Below are positions 6,459-12,148 of a stretch of DNA of 12,148 nucleotides, piece by piece. The notes beneath the pieces were generated by a model. It had not been told where the DNA came from. It searched no databases and worked only from the letters and a program-made list of their open reading frames with translations. The DNA lies in assembly GCA_963977405.1 (NCBI GenBank), contig CAXBOY010000090.1, positions 1 through 12,148 of the forward strand. Reading direction: 5' to 3'. Every line of letters starts with the position of its first letter. Within the stretch, counting starts at the first letter, position 1. Source of the DNA: UBA5078 sp963977405. GTDB lineage: Bacteria; Pseudomonadota; Gammaproteobacteria; Pseudomonadales; Pseudohongiellaceae. Position numbers and translations under genes: made by a program.

Positions 6459-7460
6459 CTACCAACTCTTAGCATCGAAGCCCGACTCCGACGCTAGTTC
6501 CCGCAATCGCTGTAAAGCGTCTAACTGAATCTGCCGCACACGCTCCCGTGTGAGCCCAATCTCTCGGCCAACCTGCTCTAGCGTTCCCGCATCGTGGCCA
6601 TGAAATCCGAAACGCCGTACGATTACATCGCACTGCTTAGTGTTGAGCATATGCAGCCAACTTAACACGGCCTCACGCACCTCGTGGTTCTGCAAAATGG
6701 TATTGGGTGCGTGCTGCTCGGAGGCCTGCATTGTCTCTACAATAGTCTGATCTTGCCCAGGTACTAATGCACTGTCTGCCGATATGACCCGCTCGTTATA
6801 AGCGAGTATGCGCTGCACATCGGCCAGCGGCTTATTCAAAGCCTTCGCGATCTGCTCCGGCAGGGTCTGTTGATCGTCTTCGTTGAGGCACTCGCGCGAG
6901 ATACGCAAATAACTGTTGAGTTCCTTTACGATATGAATTGGTAGGCGAATCGTGCGGGTCTGATTCATCAAAGCGCGTTCGATGGTCTGGCGAATCCACC
7001 ATGTGGAATAAGTAGAGAATCGGAATCCGCGTTCGGGATCGAACTTCTCTACCGCTCGCAGAAGGCCGAGATTGCCCTCTTGAATTAGATCTAGAAGTGT
7101 TAAACCGCGGTTGAGATAGCGTCGCGCGATGCGCACTACCAAACGCAGATTGCTAACGATCATGCGCTGGCGACCGGCGGCGTCGCCGCGACGCGCGAGT
7201 CTGGCGAAATGAACCTCATCTTCCGCACTAAGCAAATCTGCGGCGCCTATCTCATTGAGATAGAGCCTGGTCACGTCGGCCTCTCGCCTATGCCCTGCTG
7301 CTTTCTCTGCCTTCAAATCGAAGTTCTTAATCAGCCCGCTGATCGCAACTCGACTATCAGTTTCTTCTTCGCTCTGCTGCGACCCCGCTAGGTCTGAACC
7401 CCCGTCCTTCGCTAATTGCTCCATGATGCGCTCCTTGTCATCTTGAGAATTATCGGTCAT
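6459..7460 (-). CDS. rpoS: RNA polymerase sigma factor RpoS (sigma-38)
   Basis: RpoS directs RNA polymerase to stationary-phase and general stress promoters. It has 333 residues, near the usual 330-345. After an acidic N-terminal tail come region 1.2 (DVTRLYLNEIG, about 62-95) and region 2 (about 95-165), with the NLRLVVRIA, DLIQEGNLGLLRAVEKF and STYSTWWIRQTI segments. Region 3 and region 4.2 (about 293-320, TLEQVGREIGLTRERVRQIQ) follow. IRLPIHIVKELN contains Lys179, equivalent to the E. coli residue needed for RssB-dependent turnover, so similar proteolytic control is plausible. RpoD is excluded by the short length and the absence of region 1.1. The ATG at 7460 has a strong GGGAGGG site 5 nt upstream. 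It is last in the nlpD-side operon, 228 bp after nlpD, with its own probable promoter and a structured leader. Confidence 0.97.
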   Translation of the reverse strand: MTDNSQDDKERIMEQLAKDGGSDLAGSQQSEEETDSRVAISGLIKNFDLKAEKAAGHRREADVTRLYLNEIGAADLLSAEDEVHFARLARRGDAAGRQRMIVSNLRLVVRIARRYLNRGLTLLDLIQEGNLGLLRAVEKFDPERGFRFSTYSTWWIRQTIERALMNQTRTIRLPIHIVKELNSYLRISRECLNEDDQQTLPEQIAKALNKPLADVQRILAYNERVISADSALVPGQDQTIVETMQASEQHAPNTILQNHEVREAVLSWLHMLNTKQCDVIVRRFGFHGHDAGTLEQVGREIGLTRERVRQIQLDALQRLRELASESGFDAKSW

Positions 7461-7465
7461 TAATA

Positions 7466-7514
7466 CCCTCCCACACGGCTTTCTAGTGGAAATTCGGAGC
7501 AGCCGAAGGGAGAA
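7466..7514 (-). promoter_or_regulatory. Predicted rpoS leader hairpin hiding the ribosome binding site
   Basis: Read on the minus strand, TTCTCCC (7514-7508) can pair with the ribosome binding site GGGAGGG (7472-7466). The next helix inward is CGGC (7505-7502) with GCCG (7479-7476). Inside that, directly next to GCCG, is TTTC (7492-7489) with GAAA (7483-7480) around a 5-nt loop. The nested helices would block the start region, as the inhibitory rpoS leader of enteric bacteria does until small RNAs open it. Pairing was worked out by eye; the energy was not computed. Confidence 0.5.
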
Positions 7515-7566
7515 ATGAGTGAATTATTTTTGTTACAACGCTCGTTCCGAATCCCCAGTGGAGAAA

Positions 7567-7595
7567 ATACTAGCATCGTCATATTTGTGGGACAA
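7567..7595 (-). promoter_or_regulatory. Candidate rpoS-proximal promoter
   Basis: On the minus strand TTGTCC (7595-7590) and TAGTAT (7572-7567) are 17 bp apart, and a TGC just before the -10 gives an extended -10. Each hexamer matches 4 of 6. A start near 7559 would give a leader of about 100 nt that contains the whole hairpin described above. Further rpoS promoters inside nlpD, as in E. coli, cannot be excluded. Confidence 0.35.
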
Positions 7596-7648
7596 CAAAA
7601 AATTCCACGAATTTAACGGAAGATAAAAATCGATTAGTCTAGAACAGA

Positions 7649-7676
7649 CTGCCTGCGCGCTTAATGGCGCAGACAG
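7649..7676 (-). terminator. Hairpin after nlpD, possible partial terminator
   Basis: CTGCCTGCGC (7649-7658) and GCGCAGACAG (7667-7676) make a 10-bp stem with one G-T pair and an 8-nt loop, 13 bp beyond the nlpD stop. The tail on the minus strand is TCTGTTCT and not a T-run, with ATTTTTAT only further on. It may reduce read-through into rpoS or protect the nlpD mRNA end. Confidence 0.4.
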
Positions 7677-7688
7677 CGCTGGACCTGA

Positions 7689-8789
7689 TTAGCGAGGAGG
7701 AAGGTATTGGATAGGGTCTGCGGGCTTGCCGTCGACACGCACTTCGAAATGCAGTAGTTCGGCGCCGCGCGGGTCGGTGCCAAGCTCTGCTATTTTATCA
7801 CCGGCGCGAATGCGTGCGCCCTCAGTCACTAGCATATTGCGGTTGTGAGAATATGCGGAGAGGAAACGCGCGTTGTGGCGAATAATAATGAGATCGCCCT
7901 GCCCTTGAATGCCACGACCTGAATAAACCACATCGCCATCCGCTGCGGCATATACGGGTTCGCCGCGGCGCCCGCCGATATCTATGCCTTTGCTTGTGCT
8001 CTCGGCGCTCGCGCTATAACCACGCAGTACACGCCCCTCAACAGGCCACTGCCACAGCACACCCTCAACAACCCTAGTAGCGACACTGTCCACTCTACGA
8101 TTAGCGGCAGCCGCAACTGGACGCTCACCGACATTCACCGCTGGGTCGCCTGCTGGAGCCACTGGAATTGTAGGTACATTGCTTATGGCATTGTTACTGA
8201 TGTTGCTGATATTCACATTCAACTGCTGATTAGGATAGATGGTATAGGGTGGCGCGAGATTATTAGCTAAAGCCAATGCGCGATAGTCCACGGAATAGCG
8301 CCATGCGATTGAGTACAGAGTGTCCCCCCGCACTACCGTGTGCATCTGCACGCCCGTCGATGCGGGAGCTGTGTTTGCAGAAGGAACGCTCGACGAGGCA
8401 GCTGGACTACTTGCCACAGGGCTAACTGCAGCAGAACTTGACGACGTAGCGCCGCCAATAGGCGCACGACCGATACTACTGCGCTGGATTGCGCCTGGTT
8501 CGTTCGCCACATTGACACTAACGCCGGGTGCTGGTTGGACCCGAACGCCCGCCCCAACAGTCGACGCACTGCTGCGAGCCGCAGGTGCTTGCACAGGCGC
8601 TGTATTGCTCGAAGTGCCAGTAGTGGAATAGATAGGGGGCGCTTGTCTCTCCAGTACGCGGCTCTGGTCGTCAAGCGGTGCCTGGTAACGACCGCCGCAA
8701 GCCTGTAGTAGCAATAAAGCCAACAGCGCGGCGCTGCGCCCTAATGATTCTTGGCGAGGCAGGCAGATAGTAAATTTAGCTAGCAACAT
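7689..8789 (-). CDS. nlpD: Lipoprotein NlpD, LysM and degenerate LytM domains, amidase activator
   Basis: NlpD is an envelope lipoprotein that binds peptidoglycan and switches on the amidase AmiC for daughter-cell separation. From the ATG at 8789 it has 366 residues. It has a lipoprotein signal with lipobox LLQAC (Cys31) and a long Ala/Ser/Pro-rich linker. A LysM domain (about 149-192, HTVVRGDTLYSIAWRY) and a C-terminal M23/LytM domain (about 244-366) follow. In the LytM domain the metal-binding HxxxD is replaced by KGIDI and the HLH motif by LLHFE, as in E. coli NlpD, so it should be an activator, not an enzyme. The frame is open to a TTG at 8855 that overlaps the previous gene. I prefer 8789 because it gives a normal signal peptide, but its ribosome binding site is weak and the start is uncertain. 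It precedes rpoS, the classic pairing. Confidence 0.93.
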   Translation of the reverse strand: MLLAKFTICLPRQESLGRSAALLALLLLQACGGRYQAPLDDQSRVLERQAPPIYSTTGTSSNTAPVQAPAARSSASTVGAGVRVQPAPGVSVNVANEPGAIQRSSIGRAPIGGATSSSSAAVSPVASSPAASSSVPSANTAPASTGVQMHTVVRGDTLYSIAWRYSVDYRALALANNLAPPYTIYPNQQLNVNISNISNNAISNVPTIPVAPAGDPAVNVGERPVAAAANRRVDSVATRVVEGVLWQWPVEGRVLRGYSASAESTSKGIDIGGRRGEPVYAAADGDVVYSGRGIQGQGDLIIIRHNARFLSAYSHNRNMLVTEGARIRAGDKIAELGTDPRGAELLHFEVRVDGKPADPIQYLPPR

Positions 8790-8826
8790 AAGGTTTCCAT
8801 TGATTCGCACATAGAGCGCACCAGGT

Positions 8827-9747
8827 TCAGGAGCGCCTGCGACTGATTCTTTCAAAAATAGTCACTAAAGCAAAGCCTAGTATAAAGAAGCTAAGGGCAG
8901 TTAACACATTAACCGAGTTTCCGGTCGCTGCTGCATAGGTGCTCGGCGATAGATAGCTTGCGCCTATAGAGCCATGCTCGGGTGCTAACTTCCAAGGCCA
9001 CAGCACCACTATAGAGGCTAACAACATGCCAGTAAGGAACGCGTAGGTCTGCTCGCGGTAATGGCGAAAGGTCCAAGACAGCAGGTGGGAAAAACTTAGC
9101 AGCCCCGTGGCACAGCCTGCAGCGAAGACTACGATAACCCCGGCATCGAGTGCTCGCAACGCCGCCAGTACATAGTCGTAGACCCCCAATAGAAGCAAGA
9201 TGAACGCCCCGGAGATGCCGGGGAGGATCATCGCGCTAATGGCGATTGCGCCACATATGAATAAATAAAGATATCCGCTCTGGCCATTCAATGGATTGAT
9301 AAATGCGATAAGGAGCGTGATCCCGATTCCCAAGCCAAGAAACGCGATCTCCAAGCCACCCCAACGAAGCACTTGTCGACGCAAGAAAAACGTAGAGGCA
9401 AGCACTAAGCCGCAGAAAAAAGCCATCAGCTGTGGGTAGTGCGTCTCCAATAAATACAACACGGTATTGGCACTTAGAAAGAGTGCGCTGACGATGCCTA
9501 GTAGCAGGAGCAATAGGAAGTTGCCATTGATGCTGCGCCAAAACCCCGCCACCCCCAGTTTGCGATAGCTCCAAAGTGATACAGGGTTCAGGTTCTTGAG
9601 GGAGTGAATCAACTCCTCATATATGCCCGCCATCACGGCGATAGTGCCGCCGGAAACACCTGGCACGGAGTCCGCAACCCCCATCGCCATGCCTTTGAGG
9701 AACACGAGCAATTTGCCTTGCAAGGTCTTGGCTGAAGAATCTTCCAT
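8827..9747 (-). CDS. popT: DUF368 membrane protein, probable undecaprenyl phosphate translocase (PopT family)
   Basis: A polytopic inner-membrane protein of 306 residues. DUF368 proteins (PopT in Vibrio cholerae) were reported to return undecaprenyl phosphate to the cytoplasmic face for reuse in peptidoglycan and O-antigen synthesis. The family's twin motifs are present: GVADSVPGVSGGTIAVMAG (about 23-41) and SAMILPGISGAFILLLLG (about 171-188), an internal pseudo-repeat. Several other hydrophobic helices and a basic C terminus (RISRRRS) are visible. The frame extends to a TTG at 9762, but the ATG at 9747 is chosen because GGAG lies 4 nt before it. It starts 18 bp after pcm and ends 37 bp before nlpD, so it is part of the operon. 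Family assignment is firm. The transport role is transferred from relatives, and the symbol is provisional. Confidence 0.88.
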   Translation of the reverse strand: MEDSSAKTLQGKLLVFLKGMAMGVADSVPGVSGGTIAVMAGIYEELIHSLKNLNPVSLWSYRKLGVAGFWRSINGNFLLLLLLGIVSALFLSANTVLYLLETHYPQLMAFFCGLVLASTFFLRRQVLRWGGLEIAFLGLGIGITLLIAFINPLNGQSGYLYLFICGAIAISAMILPGISGAFILLLLGVYDYVLAALRALDAGVIVVFAAGCATGLLSFSHLLSWTFRHYREQTYAFLTGMLLASIVVLWPWKLAPEHGSIGASYLSPSTYAAATGNSVNVLTALSFFILGFALVTIFERISRRRS

Positions 9748-9758
9748 AGTACTCCGCT
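9748..9758 (-). promoter_or_regulatory. Ribosome binding site that fixes the DUF368 protein start
   Basis: Minus-strand CGGAG is 4 nt before the ATG at 9747. It lies between the upstream in-frame TTG at 9762 and this ATG, which supports the ATG as the start. Confidence 0.55.
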
Positions 9759-9765
9759 GCAAGCT

Positions 9766-10443
9766 CTAGCTTTGAATCGAACCGATGAAAAGTGGTACGA
9801 AGCGCACTGTTGCCACAATCTCGGTGTGGAATGCATCACCCTGACGAGTGATCAACTGAAGCTCCTGTGTATCTTCGCCGCCAATTGGAATTATTAAACG
9901 GCCACCTTCGGCCAATTGCGCTAATAACTCTTCTGGCACTCGCCTTGGCGCAGCTGCGGCGATGATGGCATCGAAGGGCCCCTTCTCTTTCCAGCCCATG
10001 CTCCCATCGTCGTGTTTGAACTGCACATTGTTGAGGCCAAGAACACGAATATTCTTACGCGCCTTCTCCAGCAATGGTTTGATGCGCTCCACCGAATACA
10101 CCTTGCGAGCCAGTGGCGCGATAATCGCCGTTTGGTAACCGCAACCCGTACCAATCTCCAACACATTATTGAGTTTACCAGTGTCTAAAGACGGATGATT
10201 ATTAAGAACCGCCTCGGTCATCTTGGCCACTATATAGGGCTGGGAAATCGTCTGGTTATAACCGATGGGCAAGGCGACATCTTCATAGGCGCGATGGGAG
10301 AGAGCCTCATCGAGGAAGATATGACGTGGCGTACTACGCACAACATCCAATACCCCCCAATGTTTTATTCCCTGCTCCAACAATCGCCCTACCAGACGCT
10401 CACGCGTCCTCTGGGATGTCATACCAATGCCAGCCAAATTCAT
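9766..10443 (-). CDS. pcm: Protein-L-isoaspartate O-methyltransferase
   Basis: Pcm methylates isoaspartyl residues with S-adenosylmethionine so that aged proteins can be repaired. This version has 225 residues. The N terminus GIGMTSQRTRERLV is the form common in pseudomonad-like bacteria. The catalytic-loop segment QTISQPYIVAKMTE is at about 64-77. SAM motif I is LEIGTGCGYQTA (about 95-106), and the end VRFVPLFIG is typical. The frame is open back to 10479, but that would overlap truD by about 30 bp. The ATG at 10443 leaves a 5-bp gap from the truD stop and matches family N termini, although its ribosome binding site is weak. It directly follows truD: surE, its usual upstream partner, is missing. 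Confidence 0.95.
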   Translation of the reverse strand: MNLAGIGMTSQRTRERLVGRLLEQGIKHWGVLDVVRSTPRHIFLDEALSHRAYEDVALPIGYNQTISQPYIVAKMTEAVLNNHPSLDTGKLNNVLEIGTGCGYQTAIIAPLARKVYSVERIKPLLEKARKNIRVLGLNNVQFKHDDGSMGWKEKGPFDAIIAAAAPRRVPEELLAQLAEGGRLIIPIGGEDTQELQLITRQGDAFHTEIVATVRFVPLFIGSIQS

Positions 10444-10448
10444 AGTCG

Positions 10449-11531
10449 TCACTCGTTCTTTGCCTCTTTGAGCACACACAGTTCACGCAGTACCGCGGTG
10501 GCATAAGTGCCCGGTGGCAGCGCAAAACTCAATTCTAAACTATCGTCGTCTAACCAATTCCAATTCAGGTCGGCTGCAATGAGCCTGAGACTGCGACGTG
10601 CCTGCTCTAGACCCGCTGCTTCTAAGCCCTCGCAAAGCACGGCCTGCTCAGAGGCTACTGCCATCTCCACCGCAGCTGCGTCGGCACTGCTGCGCAGAGC
10701 TCCTTTTCCCCACAACGGTCCCGTAGGATGAATATCTTTTGCGTCCAGTCGCCCGGCCAGAGTCTCGTCCCATTCGGGTGCCTCGAACACACTGCCGGTG
10801 CCGGCAAGGTTCATCACATCGCCAGGCAGATGTTGATCCCAATTGTTCTGCTTTACTCTCTCACTTAGCACGGCATTGAAGACGAAAGAGCGCGCCGCCG
10901 AAAGTAACATGCCGCGCTTAAAGCCCTTCTTGAGACGCAACTCGCCACTAAACAGTCGCCGTGCCATCAAGATATTGCTATGAGCGTGCCCAAAGCGCTG
11001 CTCCCCGAAATAATTCGGGACACCTAGGGCGCGTATTTGGCTCAGTCGTGCCTCTACATCTTCGCGCACTTCTTCAGCCGATAGCGGGACCATTGCAGTG
11101 CTGACAAAATCACGCAGGACGATGCTGAATCCGTTGCTGCGATGGCTACCTCGACGAATCTTGCGGCTATTGCGGACGGTGCTTAATACTTCTACCCCGA
11201 TTTGCGCAAGACTACTAAAGTCCACCTCTTGCGCCTTTGCTTGGTAGATACTCAACCACTGCTCGCACACGCCCATATGGTCCTTCAATCCAGCATAGCC
11301 AATATCACGCTCTTGTACATTGGCAAGACGAGCCAGATGTCTTACTACATGCTGCGTATTCACCTCGGTCTTACTGATATGCAAGCATAGATGCTGGCCT
11401 TCACCGCTTAACTCGAACCCTAGGTCTTCATTAACGCGAAAATCTTGCGCCGATTGCTTAAACACAGCAGTCACTTGTGGCGCCCCGAGAGCAAATCCTA
11501 AACGTCCGAACGCTTCCTGCGCTTCACTCAT
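10449..11531 (-). CDS. truD: tRNA pseudouridine(13) synthase TruD
   Basis: TruD converts uridine 13 of tRNA(Glu) to pseudouridine. At 360 residues it has the usual length. Motifs in order are the N-terminal QDFRVNEDLGFELSGEGQH segment and YAGLKDHMGVCEQW with catalytic Asp84. RNSRKIRRGSHRSNGFSIVLR follows, with the Asn and Phe that line the active site, and then GVPNYFGEQRFG. The variable TRUD insertion and the closing GTYATAVLRELC follow. Residues after the catalytic Asp (HMGVC) differ from the common KDRxAVT form; the Asp itself is intact. The ATG at 11531 has an AGGA site about 7 nt upstream. It lies 44 bp after ispF and 5 bp before pcm. Confidence 0.96.
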   Translation of the reverse strand: MSEAQEAFGRLGFALGAPQVTAVFKQSAQDFRVNEDLGFELSGEGQHLCLHISKTEVNTQHVVRHLARLANVQERDIGYAGLKDHMGVCEQWLSIYQAKAQEVDFSSLAQIGVEVLSTVRNSRKIRRGSHRSNGFSIVLRDFVSTAMVPLSAEEVREDVEARLSQIRALGVPNYFGEQRFGHAHSNILMARRLFSGELRLKKGFKRGMLLSAARSFVFNAVLSERVKQNNWDQHLPGDVMNLAGTGSVFEAPEWDETLAGRLDAKDIHPTGPLWGKGALRSSADAAAVEMAVASEQAVLCEGLEAAGLEQARRSLRLIAADLNWNWLDDDSLELSFALPPGTYATAVLRELCVLKEAKNE

Positions 11532-11575
11532 CTTGCCGTCCTACCTGTGGTGCGCCAGATGCGCCCATATGAGAC

Positions 11576-12076
11576 TTATTTGTCGCGATAGATCAACACC
11601 ACGGCGTATGTTTCGATCCCTTCTTTGCGACCAACGAAGCCCATTCCTTCGGTAGTGGAAGCCTTCACATTCACTTGTTGCGCATCAATATTCATAAGAC
11701 TAGAAAGGCGTTGGCACATCGCGTCGATATGCGGGGCCATTCGCGGAGACTGGGCGAGAATCGTGATATCGACATTGCCCACAAGCCAATCGCTATCTTC
11801 TAAAAACCCGCACACACGCTGTAGCAGTAGTCCGCTATCGATGTTGCTAAACTCAGGATCTGTATCGGGAAAGTGCCGTCCAATATCACCGCGGCCTATT
11901 GCCCCTAGCAAGGCATCGCAGAGCGCGTGGATTACGGCATCACCATCGGAATGGGCCAGCAGACTCCTATCGTGAGGGATGCTAATGCCCCCTAGCACAA
12001 AAGGCTTATTAGGCAACAAGCCTGCGGCGAAACGATGTGCGTCATAGCCGTGCCCAGTTCGAATTCGCTCCCACAT
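11576..12076 (-). CDS. ispF: 2-C-methyl-D-erythritol 2,4-cyclodiphosphate synthase
   Basis: IspF cyclises CDP-methylerythritol phosphate with release of CMP, step five of the non-mevalonate isoprenoid pathway. The protein has 166 residues, slightly longer than the usual 157-160 because of a few extra N-terminal residues. Zn ligands Asp12 and His14 are in GHGYDAHRF, and His50 is in HSDGDAVIHAL. GDIGRHFPDTDP and the C-terminal VNVKASTTEGMGFVGRKEGI are family hallmarks. The ATG at 12076 has AGGG just upstream and lies 5 bp after the ispD stop. It functions as a homotrimer in the cytoplasm. Confidence 0.97.
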   Translation of the reverse strand: MWERIRTGHGYDAHRFAAGLLPNKPFVLGGISIPHDRSLLAHSDGDAVIHALCDALLGAIGRGDIGRHFPDTDPEFSNIDSGLLLQRVCGFLEDSDWLVGNVDITILAQSPRMAPHIDAMCQRLSSLMNIDAQQVNVKASTTEGMGFVGRKEGIETYAVVLIYRDK

Positions 12077-12081
12077 ACGCC

Positions 12082-12148
12082 CTATGCCTCTTTGTTCATA
12101 ACGCTTTGCGCCTGCGCCTGCAATATCACGCCGGCCATACGCAGGTCG
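12082..12148 (-). CDS. ispD: 3' end of ispD (MEP cytidylyltransferase), rest outside window
   Basis: Only the last 21 codons and the TAG stop are present. They read DLRMAGVILQAQ, then AQSVMNKEA. The DLxxAxxIL pattern is the usual C-terminal helix of IspD, after the conserved 'rPEDL' segment that would lie just outside. Position directly before ispF, with a 5-bp gap, supports the call. IspD activates methylerythritol phosphate with CTP. The identification rests mainly on gene order, since so little is visible. Confidence 0.7.
   Translation of the reverse strand, partial: DLRMAGVILQAQAQSVMNKEA

Noticed and set aside
7689..8050. NlpD as an active zinc endopeptidase
   Set aside because: The metal-binding HxxxD and HxH motifs are degenerate, as in E. 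coli NlpD, so an activator role is more likely.
8320..8674. Open frames on both strands over the nlpD linker
   Set aside because: The Ala/Ser/Pro-rich linker gives low-complexity open frames in every phase; only the nlpD frame connects a signal peptide, LysM and LytM domain.
1..12148. CRISPR array, insertion sequence, riboswitch or replication origin
   Set aside because: No regularly spaced repeats, transposase frame, terminal inverted repeats or known riboswitch core were seen in any gap, and all gaps are shorter than 300 bp.

Overview
The window looks like chromosome of a gammaproteobacterium with mid-range GC. The evidence is the ispD-ispF-truD-pcm-nlpD-rpoS run, which converges on fdxA and mutS. 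This order is familiar from Pseudomonas-like and many marine gammaproteobacteria, and the protein signatures fit (RpoS, NlpD, the long seven-iron FdxA). Species cannot be named from the sequence alone.

Layout. (1) Bases 1-1636, plus strand: the 3' part of a Cu(+)-exporting P1B-type ATPase (copA-like, 5' end outside the window), followed after 13 bp by a small membrane-anchored cupredoxin. This is a copper-handling pair. (2) Bases 1637-3345: an AT-rich island end. It holds a complete P4-type tyrosine integrase on the minus strand, short direct repeats beside it, and flanking DNA with no clear gene. (3) Bases 3346-5952: mutS, starting directly at the edge of the AT-rich segment with no visible Shine-Dalgarno sequence. 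(4) Bases 6070-6402: fdxA, with its own promoter and a good terminator. (5) Bases 6459-12148, all minus strand: ispD (last codons only), ispF, truD, pcm, a DUF368/PopT-type membrane protein, nlpD and rpoS. These are closely spaced and probably form one transcription unit with extra promoters near rpoS.

How the genes fit together. IspD and IspF make isoprenoid precursors, from which undecaprenyl carriers are built. The DUF368 protein probably returns undecaprenyl phosphate across the inner membrane. NlpD activates septal peptidoglycan hydrolysis. Pcm repairs aged proteins, TruD modifies tRNA, and RpoS runs the stationary-phase and stress programme.

Two departures from the textbook order stand out. 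surE, normally between truD and pcm, is absent, and a DUF368 gene sits between pcm and nlpD. The most promising leads are the integrase abutting the start of mutS, which could affect mismatch-repair expression, and a predicted leader structure that would hide the rpoS ribosome binding site. I found no tRNA, rRNA, CRISPR array or insertion sequence. I did not find a convincing wholly new system; the leads are regulatory and architectural.
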